Source: Tupaia tana (Eukaryota; Chordata; Mammalia; Scandentia; Tupaiidae). Taken from it: a stretch of 64,000 nucleotides of DNA. The notes beneath the pieces are model-generated. The model did not search any database, had not been told where the DNA came from, and saw only the letters and a program-made list of their open reading frames with translations. Below, in pieces: positions 30,426-42,078 of the stretch. The translations under genes and the position numbers were made by a program. The number at the start of each line of letters is the position of its first letter. The first letter of the stretch is position 1. The stretch covers positions 11,573,626-11,637,625 of the forward strand of contig JAKSZU010000008.1 of NCBI GenBank assembly GCA_026018925.1. Direction: 5' to 3'.

Positions 30426-31481
30426 TACATGACTTAAGGAAAGAATGACTATCTAATACATGCTTAATTAATTCACTCTAAACACTGCATCGAGAATAGA
30501 TTTGAAGGTCCAAAAAAATACATAAACCAGCTGAACACTCTTGTAGTGACAAGATAAAAGATGGTAACAGAGAAGTTGGAGAGCAGTAAACAGATTAGAC
30601 AGACTTTCAAAGTCAATAATAACAAAGTGGGGACTGAGCAGTACCAATACATGCTTCATGATGAGTTGAATAAAGAAGGCATCTTATTATCTCACAAAAT
30701 TTCATGCAAACACATTTTGCCAATTCCCCTGACTGTCTTACAGAAAGTGTCAGATGGAATAGTTAATCTTCATTTTTATTTATTGTGCTAAACATGCACC
30801 TTAAGTTACTATAGCTAACTAATTTCTGTACTGTCTCCTTTCTACTTGCAGCACTTATGAGGAAATACATGCCAATGAACGCTGGAAAAGCCTACCCAGA
30901 TTGAATTTCAGAAGAAATTCACTACAGAGATATAATGCATGTTAGGCTTTGGAAAAAAGCACCTGCAGAAGTCCACTTGAAAACCTGTACTTACTCTTTC
31001 TTCCTCCTTGTCACCCATACTGTCCAAGTATGTGTAGAAACGACTGTGCAGAAAAATGTTTGCCATTTTCTGGTGGGACCAGAAAGGCCTTTTGATCACT
31101 TGTAAGCAGATCAAGGTGTGGCTTTTGTGGCTTTAGAGCACATCAGAAAGCACTTCACCCCAGAGGAAGCCACTGTCCTACGTGCCAGTGTGATGTCATC
31201 CCATTCACACGCAGTTCTTCTCATCCTGGAGCCAATGTTGGTCCAATGATCTCTTTGAACCCTCGCCTCATCTGTAGTGAATAACGCCATCTCTGTTATG
31301 GTCAGTCTTTATTTGTTACTTGTCACCAAGTCTGTACATGCTAGGAATGAGCATAGTTTCCAATGAGTCATTAGCTTCTTTCCATCCTTAATCTGCATTT
31401 TCCTCATTTCCTGGCATTACCTTCATTCCCACTGACCATGTCACACCATGCTCCATGAGCACCACGGTGTGGATTGGCGGC
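30426..31481. other. Unassigned non-coding DNA
   Basis: No recognisable repeat or convincing exon in 1.05 kb. Confidence 0.4.
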
Positions 31482-31497
31482 AGCATCTCAGGATCTT

Positions 31498-31759
31498 TTT
31501 TTTTTGGAGAGGTTTTTGCTATAGAGCGCGTGCGCTCACCAGACAGAAAGAGAGAGACATAGAGACAGAAAGTGAGAAATCACCACCCAGGGGGGATGGT
31601 CACGCTGCAATCCCTTCTCCTCCGTTCTCCTCTCAGGATCTTGGGCACGCACGCACACGTGCCCGGCGTGAGTTTTAAGCCACCGGATCTGGGACACGAA
31701 CCACGGTCGACTACGTGGGAGTCCAGCAACATAGCCATTACGCTAACTGCTGGTTCCCA
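31498..31759 (-). mobile_element. tRNA-derived SINE, family A, young
   Basis: The duplication AGCATCTCAGGATCTT is exact (31482-31497 and 31760-31775). Reverse orientation: GGAGAGGTTTTTGCTATAGA, GCGCGTGCGCTCACC, CACACGTGCCCGGCGTGAG, CGAACCACGGTCGACTACG, and ending CTGCTGGTTCCC. CpGs are well kept. Confidence 0.96.
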
Positions 31760-31807
31760 AGCATCTCAGGATCTTATTGCTGATAATTCACTTAGCTCAT
31801 TTGCCTT

Positions 31808-32075
31808 TGGGGCTAGTGGGTGACAAGGTGGTTAAGGTGTTGGATCCCACATGGCCAACTGCATAGTTGAAATCCGGACCTAGCAGCTTGAAAAGCACAT
31901 GGAGTACATGTACATGCATGCTCCAATTCCCAAGAGGAATATAGAGGACAAGGAATTGTGCCGTGGCCATCCCCTCTGGGGGAAGGGTGTTCTCTCTCTG
32001 TCTCTCTCTGATGAGCTCATGCACCCCATAGTAAAAACTAAACATAAATAAATAAATAAAATTTAAAAATTAAAA
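31808..32075 (+). mobile_element. tRNA-derived SINE, family A, old copy
   Basis: Begins GGGGCTAGTGGGTGACAAGG. It has TTAAGGTGTTGGATCCCAC, CATGCATGCTCCAATTCCCA, GAATATAGAGGACAAGGAAT and CATGCACCCCATAGTAAAAA, and the tail has become (AAAT)n. Confidence 0.85.
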
Positions 32076-33594
32076 TAAATTATTTGTTGTTGTTCCATTG
32101 AAGATGATGGATTGAGCCCCTCTGCTCTAAGAGTTTCTGTGGAAAATTCACAGTCTTTGCCTTTAAGGAGCGTGAAGACTACTGAAGCTAGAAAAGACCA
32201 CAATAAAAAGGAAAAAAAAAAAAAGAAAACAGGTTCATGTTGCCACTGGGCAGGTACACATGCTTTTCTCTGGAAGACCCTGGTGAGGCAGGAAATATAG
32301 GGGGACCAAATCCATTCTTCATGAAGGAATCTAAGCAGGGCCATCACGACTGGGTTCATGCAGAGATGAGAGCCACAAAGAGGAAACGAGCAGGAGACAT
32401 AATGGGCGTGGAGGATAAGGCACCAGCCCTGTTTGCTCTGCTGGGTCTACTGGGCCTATTAAAAGGCATATTTCTTCAGTTAGCTTTGCCTTTTATGATC
32501 AGATTTTATATCCTGGCCTCACGAGAGGAAGTAGAATGCAGAATGTCTCCCAGGCAATGTGGTAGTTCTGATTGGATCACTCTCCCCCTTCTCAGTCCTG
32601 CTGCTTACATCAACATTTCATCAGGAATTTTCATCAGTTCACACACTCTGTGAGGCTCTATAGACAAACAAAACAATGCCACCAAGGGGATGTTATGACT
32701 TCTAAATGGTGATGACAAAATAAACTTTTATGAACCTTCATGTTCAGTAAACACAGCCTGGCATTTCAAATGGTGGCACATCTTGATTTGGGGAGATAGT
32801 CTGCCCAGGAGGATTCACTGGAACTGCATAGGAAAGTTGATGTGCTGGTCCGAGTTGGTGTGTCCCATTTGTCTAGGCAAGATGGGCCTGAAGAGGGAGC
32901 CATAATGAGAGGAGAGGCGCATATTGGATAGCAAGGAAATCCTTCTCCTTTGTTTTAAACACTTTGGGTAAATATTATTATAGTTTCACTTTTCAAAAAA
33001 ATTTAAGGAATGGTATTTTATAATCATGTTTATTTTTACCTTCAACAGTACGAATGAGCCATTATTTAGTTTTTTCTACCCCCAAATGAGACCCAGGACA
33101 CATTTATACATTTAGCAATTTGTTGCTGAATTTATTCCCACACCAGTATTATGGTAACCATCCAGGATGACGGCTTACCAGGTGAGTTCAAGATAGTTCT
33201 CAGCACTGCAGTCACAGCCAATGCCCAGCAACAACTGAGATACCCACATTCAACGCAGTCCTTGATCTCGCCTCAGGAACTGGCACTGCCGATCCACACG
33301 CCAAGGAGGTGTCTTGATTTTTCTTTTGCTTCTTATTCTTACAAAGGTAACACCTAGATGGTTACCTTAAAGCTAACTGTGTGTTTAGCTCGCTAGAAGT
33401 CCAGAAAGCAGAAAGAGTAGGGCTTTTCCTTTAAACATATAAATCTGAGAGTAAGTGCTCAGATTTATACCCCATTTCTCTGATCCTACAACTTTCCAAC
33501 GTTGGTTTAGCCAATGCACGGCATGTTATCCCGTAAATATTTGCTAGTAATTCAGTCAGTCAACACCTACAGTCAGGAAATCAGGAAAGACATG
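32076..33594. other. Unassigned non-coding DNA
   Basis: A11GA4 at about 32210-32227 has no recognisable element. The stretch 32240-32650 is open on the plus strand for up to 138 codons, but the translation is without motif and has no conserved look. No repeat family assigned. Confidence 0.4.
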
Positions 33595-34130
33595 CCCCAA
33601 TGTCCTCCTAAAAGTCTTTAAAGACCTAGCAGAATTGATCAGAGTTTAATTTTGTGATTTCATGTTCCGTTTGTGAAAGTGTCTTTAGAATCAAAATGGA
33701 GTTATTTGTGTCAACCCTGTCTAAAACATGCTAGGAAAGCCAAGGAGGAGGTGTTTTCTCAAGCTAGCATGTCTGATAAGAAGAACAAACCTTGCAGAAA
33801 GACCCCTGTAACCTGACCCACGGGTTACTTCTGTGAAAACATCTGTCCTAAGACTGCTTGTCTAACCTTGGATTTACATCACTCTTGTTATTGACCCTGA
33901 TAACCAAGGATAATTGCTCTGAAACATTAATATAATCTTCCCTCCCTCCATTGCTCCTGCTTATGTTTTTTTCAAACCTGTCTGAGAATTATAAGGTTTC
34001 AGCGAATACGTTTGGTACTCTGAAATACGCTCACTCAGGCTACGTGCTGACTGTAGTCCTCAGGTTTATGCCCAAATAAACTCTTAGGGCTTTGCATATT
34101 TTGACTCTGTTTTCCCTCTTTTAAGGTTAT
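33595..34130 (+). mobile_element. Possible solo LTR
   Basis: TAGAATCAAAATGGAGTTAT, ACCTGACCCACGGGTTACTT, CCCTGATAACCAAGGATAAT, then CCCAAATAAACTCTTAGGGC (AATAAA in the right place) and TTTTGACTCTGTTTTCCC. The order (TG-rich start, late poly-A signal, CT-rich U5) suggests an ERV solo LTR of unknown family. I could not find clean edges or a duplication. Confidence 0.4.
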
Positions 34131-34338
34131 CACCATAGGTGCTATTTCCTACTTATTTTTCTTCATATAACTGTATTTATAAATCACTAATATACTCTTG
34201 CATTCCCTTTATCAGCAATAGTATCTCATATATTAGTTCTAAGTAAATATGGAATAGATAAATAGATGGGATAGCCAAGCTATGCCTGACCCTGTGTCAC
34301 CTCTCCTAAGGTGTTCATATTGTAGAACAAATGACTTA

Positions 34339-34628
34339 TTTTTTTAAGGAGTTTTTTTGTTTGTTTGTTTGTTTTGTTTATTTTTTTACCTTAGAGTGCA
34401 TAAACTCACTGAAGAGAGAGAAAGACAGAGCTAATGCAAGGGAAAGTGAGAAATCACCCACCAGGGGATGACCATGGTACAATCCCTTCTCCTCCATTCT
34501 CCTCCTTGGATCTCGGGTACACATATACATGTGCCCGACTTCATTTTTAAGCCACTGGGTCTGGGACTTGAACTGGAGTTGGCCATATGGGAGTCCAGCA
34601 ACATAACTGCTATGCCATCTGCTGGCAC
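34339..34628 (-). mobile_element. tRNA-derived SINE, family A, old copy
   Basis: Reverse orientation with a mixed tail (TTTG)4, then TTTTTTTACCTTAGAGTGCA, CACCCACCAGGGGATGACC, CATATACATGTGCCCGACTT, and the end CATCTGCTGGCACC. The flanks CAAATGACTTATTTT and CAAATGACTAATTTT are the target duplication. Confidence 0.9.
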
Positions 34629-34641
34629 CCAAATGACTAAT

Positions 34642-35639
34642 TTTCACGGAGGATCATCTTTGAGCTTTAAGTATCATTGTCTGGCAGTGAGAATAAACAA
34701 ACTATTTGAGACCATTACACTAAAATATAAACACACTGAGATGAATATTCCTATCTCAAAAAGGCAAACTAGAGTCCATTTGTTATTTATTGTGATTATT
34801 TAAAAATTTTAAGTAAGATATGATTTTCATTTAGATCTTTAATACTACTTTTAACTATCTAAGGATGAATTGTATCCACTCTGTGGCCCAGTTAATTTGC
34901 TAAATCCTCTGTCTGCAGACAAATCACTGAAAAACTCTTCGTTTTCTCGCTGCCCAGTGGTCAAAGTTACCCTTCATTAGGGTGGACATCTTAGGGTAAC
35001 TTCAGCTTCTCCACAGTTGAAGAAACCCTGTAGAAATATCTGACTTCCAGATTTTTGAGAAAACTGCATTTCGTTACTCAAGCCTTCACATCTAACCATT
35101 CGGTATTTTTCTTTGTCTTTCTTCCCTCAAACTGTTTTTAGAATCAGCAAAAGTATCCTTAATAATGCAATTTGTTTCATAGCAGTTCAACTGAGTAGAA
35201 TAACTGACCCCGTGAAGGACTAATTCTTGATCCTCAGTGCCCGGGGTGATGGCCTTCTGAGTCCGTGAATAGTCAGGTCTTATGAATTTAATGGGCCACC
35301 AAAAAAAATAAATAAATAAAAATAAAAAGGAACTCATAATCCAATGCAGAAATGATTGCATCTGTGTTTTACAAATGCAGTGTCTTTTAAGTCATTTCAG
35401 GAAAAAAAAATCTAACCAAAAATAAAGCCTTTATACATATATTTCTGTATTTGAAATTATTTACAGGATTAGAAATAAAGATGTGATCTAGCTGTGTTTT
35501 CCACTCTTTGTATAATTTAAAAAATACATGCTTTTCTGCCCAAAAGTTTAACGCTGTGAGTATGCTTGAATGACTTTCAGTTCAAAGTCAAGTCGCATGT
35601 GACATGATGACACAAATTTGCTGATGTGTCCATCGCCCT
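34642..35639. other. Unassigned non-coding DNA
   Basis: No recognisable repeat beyond an A-rich AATAAATAAATAAAAAT tract at about 35310-35327. No exon supported. Confidence 0.4.
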
Positions 35640-35745
35640 GTAGACTGTGAACATTTCAAGGGCAAAGACCATGTGATATTCATGACTTAACCTTGGACCC
35701 TACCAGGCAGAGGAGGTACATAATAAATGTCTTTGAAAATGAACA
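35640..35745 (+). mobile_element. L2-type 3' end relic
   Basis: GTAGACTGTGAACATTTCAA, GGGCAAAGACCATGTGATAT and GTACATAATAAATGTCTTTG match the L2 3' end phrase by memory. Confidence 0.55.
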
Positions 35746-35874
35746 TGAAAATGAAACAATAAAATTTGGCTCTCTGGAAGTCTTCATAGTAATTTTTGAA
35801 GAAAAGTAAGTTAGAAAATAAGACATACATTTACATAAACTTCAGAAAATCCATTTTTAAATGTAAAATTATAT

Positions 35875-36062
35875 TGATTTATGCCAGGGCATGCATGTAA
35901 CCCTGTGAAAGTGAAAGAGAGAGAAAGTAGAAGAGACAGCATCCTCACAGGGTCTGGTCATGCCATGTTCCCGATCTCCAGTCCTCCAGACCATCGAATC
36001 TTGGGATCACACGTGTGCTTGGTATGTTTCAAGCTGACCATGCCAGGAACTTAAAGGAGCCC
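35875..36062 (-). mobile_element. Degraded SINE, probably family A, reverse
   Basis: TTTATGCCAGGGCATGCATG, CTCCAGTCCTCCAGACCATC, GGGATCACACGTGTGCTTGG and TTTCAAGCTGACCATGCCAG fit the reversed A body. The tRNA head end is poor (GGAACTTAAAGGAGCCC). Confidence 0.5.
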
Positions 36063-36496
36063 TCATGTTTTTCTTAAGGAGTACATCGCTTCTGCATCAT
36101 GGAGCTGGTCCAAGAAATCTATTTTTAGAAAGTATCTTTGTGTGAAGGATTGAAAACATTTGCATTAACTGGAGAGCTCTGCAGCACCCAGGAGGCTGTT
36201 TCCTCTCACACCCAGCTTGTGTTGGCCTCATCCGCTTACCAACGCATTTGTGTTGCTCGTGGTCTCAACTACGTCTTATTAACTGACCAGTAGTCACGGC
36301 TACTCCACAGGCTATTTCACCTATACCCAGCTGTTCATCACAATAGAAATGAACCAAATAATATAGAAATAGGAAGTATTACAGTGACCACATTTCTATT
36401 TCCACCCTCGGATGAGCAGCACATTGGATCAGATATATAATATGAACAGAAAAGTAGCACAATCTGGGCCTTTGCAGGAGTGTTTTTAATGTATCT
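36063..36496. other. Unassigned non-coding DNA
   Basis: Nothing recognised in about 430 bases. Confidence 0.4.
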
Positions 36497-36510
36497 GCAA
36501 GATCACTTTA

Positions 36511-36804
36511 TTTATTTATTTATTTATTTTATTTTATTTTATTTTTTTTTTGGAGAGGTTTTTCGCTATAGGGTGCGTGTACTCACCAGACAGACAAAGA
36601 GAGACAGAGAGACAGAAAGCGAGAAATTACCCCTGAGGGGGGATGGTCACGCCGCAATCCCTTCTCCTCCATTCTCCTCTCGGGATCTTGGGCACGCACG
36701 CACACGTGCCCGGCGTGAGTTTTAAGCCACTGGGTCCAGGACGCGAATCATGGTCGACTACGTGGGAGTCTAGCGACATAGCCATTACGCTAACTGCTGG
36801 TCCC
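36511..36804 (-). mobile_element. tRNA-derived SINE, family A, young
   Basis: The duplication GCAAGATCACTTTA is exact (36497-36510 and 36805-36818). The tail is (TTTA)6 then (TTTTA)3 and T10. GGAGAGGTTTTTCGCTATAG, CACACGTGCCCGGCGTGAG, GTCGACTACGTGGGAGTC and the end CTGCTGGTCCC follow. Confidence 0.96.
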
Positions 36805-36818
36805 GCAAGATCACTTTA

Positions 36819-37284
36819 AATGCATTCATGTAGAGTGCACTTTTACTGGACATTTAAAGAACTTAACAGATGAGCTTGGCAAGTGCCACAGAACTAGCCG
36901 CAGCCCAGTAAGAATCCCAATGTTATGGGAAGCCCTGTGAGGCAGGTTGATTCCTCTGGTCCTGTACATGGTAGCAGCCTAGATTTTTGCCCATTGCCCA
37001 GGTTCTGGCCAAAATTTGAAGAGATGCAGCCTCTCAGCAGGAGCAGCACAGTCAGGTTGGAAAACAGTGAATTGTTTATGACAGCACTAAGAACATAGAT
37101 CAGGCATGAAAACTTTGTCACTATACCCAGGTGATAATTGTTACTTGCCATAGCACCTTTTATACCTCTTATTTTGGAATAATTACTTACCATCATTCCC
37201 TCTTTCACTTTTAAAAGTGTTCCCAGTTCCCATGGTAACTATAGGGTCATATTTTCTGTCTTCAGCACCTTGTGAGCTATCTGT
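36819..37284. other. Unassigned non-coding DNA
   Basis: Nothing recognised; an open minus-strand frame of about 100 codons has no motif. Confidence 0.4.
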
Positions 37285-37296
37285 GAGAAAATTCTT

Positions 37297-37568
37297 TTTT
37301 TTTTTTTTTTTTTTTTTTTTGGAGAGGTTTTTGCTTTTAGGGCGCGTGCGCTCGCCAGACAGACAGAGACAGAGAGACAGAAAGCAGGAAATCACCCCCC
37401 AGGGGGGATGGCCACGCCGCAATCCCTTCTCCTCCACTCTCCTCTCGGGATCTTGGGCACGCACGCACACGCGCCCGGCGTGAGTTTAAGCCACCGGGTC
37501 CGGGACTCGAACCGCGGTCGACTACGTGGGAGTCCAGCGACATAGCCATTACGCTAACTGCTGGTCCC
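37297..37568 (-). mobile_element. tRNA-derived SINE, family A, youngest-looking
   Basis: The duplication GAGAAAATTCTT is exact (37285-37296 and 37569-37580). The tail is T26. Nearly all CpGs survive: GGGCGCGTGCGCTCGCC, CACACGCGCCCGGCGTGAG, CGAACCGCGGTCGACTACG. The end is CTGCTGGTCCC. A good proxy for the active source sequence. Confidence 0.97.
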
Positions 37569-37580
37569 GAGAAAATTCTT

Positions 37581-38694
37581 AATGTAGGAGACTGAGAACC
37601 CCAAAGTGGGATTCGAAAATGTTTAACTTTCACTTCCTATGTAGAGGTATGACCTGAGTTTGGCCAATCAGAGTTCCTTCCTGACACTTCTGTTTCAAAG
37701 TTAATGATCTAATGAAAGTGACTCCCTCGGGAACCCTTCTGCTGGAAACCGTGGCTTTCAGGCAGTGAGGGTGCACAGTGATATGGCGGGATGATGACTG
37801 AGCAGGTGGGGTTTCCTCATCTAACCAGTTCTGCACTGTGGGATCTAGACGTGTTCTTGATACCTTAGCCTCGCCAAAGTTCTCCAATTCTCTCAAACAT
37901 GCTGTGTGCTATTTAGTATCTGTTAATACAGTTGTGTTTGTTTTTATTTCTGCCTAATTAACCAGTCAGTTTCTATTGTGTACAACAAGAGACCTTGACA
38001 AAAACATGGGCAAACTTGAAACCTTGAGTTCATAGAATATTTTGACTGAATATTTTCACTGTGGGAACCTCATGGGAAAGGAGCATTTGGTTGCACTGAA
38101 TGCTCTGTATGGGTCTCTTTCAAAGGTCCATGTCTTGTGTCAAGAAGGGTTACCCACCCACTAACAGAACTGCACACACCATAGACTCGGTCAAAGCATG
38201 GGATTGTCTTTACACAAGGATGTTCAGGTCAACTGACAAACATCCTCGTCTCTGAAGTCAAAGGTCAAGGTAGATGTTTGGGTGTCAAGTCTGGTGGTAT
38301 TTATCCTGTTGTTCCCCAGCTGGTCTCACTGTTTTCAGAGCATCCTTGGAACTCTAGCATGTCTGCTGTGCCAATCACCAGATGCCTTGCATCCAATCAA
38401 GTGGCCTGAAAAGTGTTCATTTAGTTTCTTCCTGTTGCTGACTCACTCTCCCTGGGATGAGCTTGTTACAGACCCCCAACAGCCGTAGGCCATCATGGCT
38501 AGATGAAATCTGCTATGAGCATCCTTTGTAATGGGCTCTTTAAAGATGGCAGATATTGTTTGACTACCAACATTATACAGTGCTGCAATATGGCATTTTG
38601 GAAAGTTTCTTATGTCTTCAAACCCAGACTTCCAGGTTGATCCTCTGGCATAAGATTTTTCCTGGGTACTTATATGAGTATCCAGAACTCAGTC
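37581..38694. other. Unassigned non-coding DNA
   Basis: About 1.1 kb. The stretch 37640-37900 may be an old repeat, but I cannot name it. No exon supported. Confidence 0.35.
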
Positions 38695-38900
38695 TACATG
38701 AGTATATAGGGCTCACTCCATGGCACAACAATAACAGGCTGTTCAAGACAGACTGGATCCACATGGAATTGTGAAGACCTGCTTCCCAGCCAACCTCTAA
38801 AGACCAATGGTTGGGAAAGCTGGGGGTTGTGGCATGAGACCCTGTTGAGGGTGCTTCTGTCTCTTTCTCCCTGTCTCTGTCTCTCATGAAAGAAATAATC
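38695..38900 (+). mobile_element. tRNA-derived SINE, family B
   Basis: CTCCATGGCACAACAATAAC in the head, ACTGGATCCACATGGAATTG, GGTTGGGAAAGCTGGGGGTT, GAGACCCTGTTGAGGGTGCT, TCTCCCTGTCTCTGTCTCTC and CATGAAAGAAATAATC. A younger family A copy sits in its tail. Confidence 0.7.
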
Positions 38901-39165
38901 TTTTTTTTTTTTTTTTTTTGAGAGGCTTTCGCTATAGGGAGCGTGCGCTCGCCAGACAGAGAGAGACAGAGAGACAGAAAGCGAGAAATCACGACCCAGG
39001 GGGATGGCCATGCCGCAATCCCTTCTCCTTCATTCTCCTCTCGGGATCTTGGGCACGAACGCACACACGCCCGGCGTGAGTTTTAAGCCACCGGGTCCGG
39101 GACGCAAACCACATTCAACTACGTGGGAGTCCAGCGACATAGCCATTACGCTAACTGCTGGTCCC
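38901..39165 (-). mobile_element. tRNA-derived SINE, family A, young, in a family B tail
   Basis: The duplication AAAGAAATAATC is exact (38889-38900 and 39166-39177). T19, GAGAGGCTTTCGCTATAGGG, GCGTGCGCTCGCC, CACGCCCGGCGTGAG and the end CTGCTGGTCCC. It proves that A was moving after this B copy was fixed. Confidence 0.96.
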
Positions 39166-39177
39166 AAAGAAATAATC

Positions 39178-39971
39178 TTTTTTAAAAAATGGCTTATACA
39201 GATCTGCATACATTTGGACAAAACCCTTCAAGCTGTTGTTCCATTCTTTGTGATGCAGTGACATTTTTCTTTAATTATAATATATAAGAAAACTCCCCAC
39301 AGTTAATAATAAAATGTCTGTACATGAGTTAAATAACTCACGAGGAACTTGGGAGAATAGAAGGATGACAGGGTCCTTAGAAACAGCTCAGAGTGTGGTC
39401 TGACTGCCTGAAGTATCACACACACACAGTGTGTGTGTGACTCTGAGCTACACACTCATAACTGAGCCAAGGCGCCCCAGCTCAGTGACCAGGCTGTCAG
39501 TTCCTCCTGGTAATCGTATCTGAGAATATGCAGAGATTCACGCGTGTTTACACTCAAGTGGACGTGTAGGTGTTTCTACTTAGTGAGTTAGGAGTCCTTT
39601 TGGATAAACAAAAAGCTATAAATTTTTTATGGATTTTAAAAAAATTGCAATAGTAGATGATGTCTGCAAAAGTTGGACAGGAAGGACATGCATTATTTCC
39701 AGGATTGTAATGCACATGTAAAGGGGTTTACCTTTACCTACATCTGGTATCAGGCAATCTGAATTCCCCAGGCTCAGGCCTTGAGATAGACCATGTCAAC
39801 ATGTGGAGAGAAGTCTGTGGATTCACTTAAGCTTAGCTGATTTGTTGTCTTCAAGTTCTCTTTTTCTCCCACTTCTCTGCTCTGCCTGTTAACTGATGCC
39901 CTCATTTTCATAGTCATTAAAACTTCACCAACTGCCTCTTCACTTAGAAAAAATAATTCATATTTTAAAAG
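39178..39971. other. Unassigned non-coding DNA
   Basis: Contains the small palindrome CACACACACAGTGTGTGTGT at 39421-39440. Nothing else recognised. Confidence 0.4.
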
Positions 39972-40757
39972 TTTATTGTTTTTTTTTTTTTTTACATTTA
40001 ATCACTGTACACCTTTACAGTGTACAACATGGTTTTTCCCCAGCATGAATATAGTGCATATCAGTCAAGACAAAGACACTGCCATATACATTACCATCAA
40101 CAGATGGCTTTTTACTTTTGTGTCTATTAAATGTTTTATTTATTTTATTCCCCTTATCCCCACCCTCTGACTCCATATTATCCACTCCTTCTATACTGTC
40201 TCTGGTATCTATGGTTGCCACCCCTGCTATTATAGCTTCCAATCTTTCAGTTTCTGCTATTAAGTACAGACATTCAGCATACATTGAGTGGGGACATATA
40301 TTGCCTGTCTTTCATAGTCTGGCATTAAATTTTCTGTATTTGTCCACTTTACATCAAATGTCAGAGTCACATTGTTTTTTATGGCTGAGTGGCATTCCAT
40401 AGGGTACATGTGCCACATTTTTTCAATCTACTCATCTGCTCTTGAACATTTGGGTTAAGTCCATGCCCTGGCAATTGTGAACAATGCTGTGATAAACATA
40501 GATGTGCAAGTGTTTTTTTGGTTGTGGGTTTTCCTATCCTCTGGGTAGATACCTAAAAGTGGAATTATTGGGTTGCATTTTAGTTCTATTTGTAGGTTTC
40601 TGAGGAACCTCCATATAGTTCCCCACAGTGGTTGGACTAATTTATATTCCCACCAACAGCGTAAAGGAGCGGGGGTTCCATTTTTACTGCAGCCTCACCA
40701 GTACTTACTATTCTTTATTATTTTAATCTTAGTCATTCTGACTGGGTTAATCATACT
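39972..40757 (-). mobile_element. 5'-truncated L1, antisense (3' UTR and ORF2 end)
   Basis: T14 at the left is the reversed A tail. Then comes the 3' UTR, and the reversed ORF2 end: GGCTGAGTGGCATTCCATAG, GGTACATGTGCCACATTTTT, AACAATGCTGTGATAAACAT, TGGGTAGATACCTAAAAGTG, GAGGAACCTCCATATAGTTC, CCACAGTGGTTGGACTAATT, CCCACCAACAGCGTAAAGG. Open frames here are reverse-complement shadows. Confidence 0.85.
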
Positions 40758-40809
40758 TTTTTTTAAGTTATGTGATCCATAATCACCTAAGTAGAAAATG
40801 TACCAATGT

Positions 40810-40920
40810 ACCCTTAGTAGTTGAAATATTTATTGAGCACTTTCTGTGTGCCGGATGATGTGCATTGTTCATTGCATCATTACATCATCATGATGACAAC
40901 CTTATCAGACATGCACTGTT
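40810..40920 (+). mobile_element. MIR relic, left part
   Basis: AATATTTATTGAGCACTTTC, TGTGTGCCGGATGATGTGCA and CATGATGACAACCTTATCAG match the MIR core by memory. It is split by the short SINE to its right and resumes at 41080. Confidence 0.6.
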
Positions 40921-41079
40921 TTTAAAATTTATTTATTTAAATTTATTTATTATCATTCACTTTTTTAATTTGACCAGAGAGAGAGAAAGTGAGAAAGCAA
41001 GCCACCAGGTTCAGGAATCAAACCTTTGTCAGCCATATGGGAGTCCAGTGCCTTAAACACCATGCCACCTGATGGCCCC
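40921..41079 (-). mobile_element. Short SINE subfamily of family A, reverse
   Basis: TTTAATTTGACCAGAGAGAG is the reversed TCTGGTCAAATTAAA end. AAAGTGAGAAAGCAAGCCAC is the reversed junction GGCTTG/CTTTCTCACTTT. The tRNA head is CATATGGGAGTCCAGTGCC and the end ACCTGATGGCCCC. Flanks TGCACTGTTT and TGCACTACTT. Confidence 0.88.
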
Positions 41080-41215
41080 TGCACTACTTTCAACATAACC
41101 GTTTTATGGAGATGAATACCAGAGCTTGAAAAAGTTCATAGATTTGTTTATACTTTCCTATTTAGGAAATGGCAGAGCCACATTTTAAGCAAGAACTCAT
41201 ATTGCACCCATATTG
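41080..41215 (+). mobile_element. MIR relic, right part
   Basis: ACCGTTTTATGGAGATGAAT, GGAAATGGCAGAGCCACATT and TTAAGCAAGAACT continue the MIR order from 40920 (…ttttacagatgagg… …ggcagagcc…). Confidence 0.5.
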
Positions 41216-41989
41216 ATATCAGACCATCCTAATTCCCTGGAACACAATTTGTGCTCAGTTAACACTTAATAAATTTAGTAGCAATCAGTAAATTAATTAA
41301 GAATCATAAAGCCAGAACACTGAGAGAAGTCTTTGGAAATTAGCAAGACCTTTCACCTCTCATGGTCAGATGTCAAAGTACAGAAAACCTTTAATAAATA
41401 AAAATATATTTCCCTAAATTACTTTTGGCCTACCTTGTATAAAAGGATAGCCAAAATTGTTTTCTGCTTGATTTCTGCTTGTAAAAGGTCAAATTGAAAA
41501 ATTATTTCTATGAAGGGTTATATCTTTACACACCAAAATATCTAGAACTCTTTTTTGGTGTTCAATTAATTTTATTGGTTTATGTTTTATTGATTGACCA
41601 ATTTTATTGATTGATTAATTACTGATTGAGTTATTCTTAAGAAGCATCATTGGAAAAGTGTAGAAAAACCAAAACCAAAACAAAACCAAACAAAAAATAA
41701 GTTTTCCCCCTTTAGGGATTTTAAGATTATATCAAGATCAAAAACTTTATTCATTACTTAATTTTTAATTTTAAATGTATTTAACTAAATTTTAAAATCT
41801 CTTTTACATTGTTTCTGCTACTGTCATTGGGAGCTACAGAAGCAGTGGTTTAAGGAATTAAACTCTTCTCCCACAGCATCTTCTTTCTGGTAGGGGACTT
41901 GAGCTATCAAAGTTTCCCTTTCTAGGATTATAAGGCTGAAACTAATTTTCGTCATGGTCACCTTTTTTCCCCAGTACAACTAGACATGT
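41216..41989. other. Unassigned AT-rich DNA
   Basis: ATTG/TTGATTGA-like simple sequence at 41575-41635 and (AAACC)n at 41668-41695. A possible L2 end (CAGTTAACACTTAATAAATT) at 41258. Nothing else recognised. Confidence 0.4.
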
Positions 41990-42078
41990 ATTCTGGATGG
42001 GAAAATTCATTTTGTATGTTGTAATGACATACAGTGAATGAATGTAAAATAAATAAATTTAAATTTAAAAAGAGAGAG
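41990..42078 (+). mobile_element. L1-type 3' end fragment
   Basis: GGGAAAATTCATTTTGTATG, TTGTAATGACATACAGTGAA and TGAATGTAAAATAAATAAAT. Same 3' end as at 28655-28735 and 44960-45045. Confidence 0.6.

Noticed and set aside
32237-32653. 138-codon plus-strand open frame
   Set aside because: No domain, no plausible splice or promoter context, and a chance open frame of this length is expected in 64 kb.
40118-40782. Open frames with membrane-like composition
   Set aside because: They are reverse-strand readings of the L1 ORF2 end and 3' UTR.
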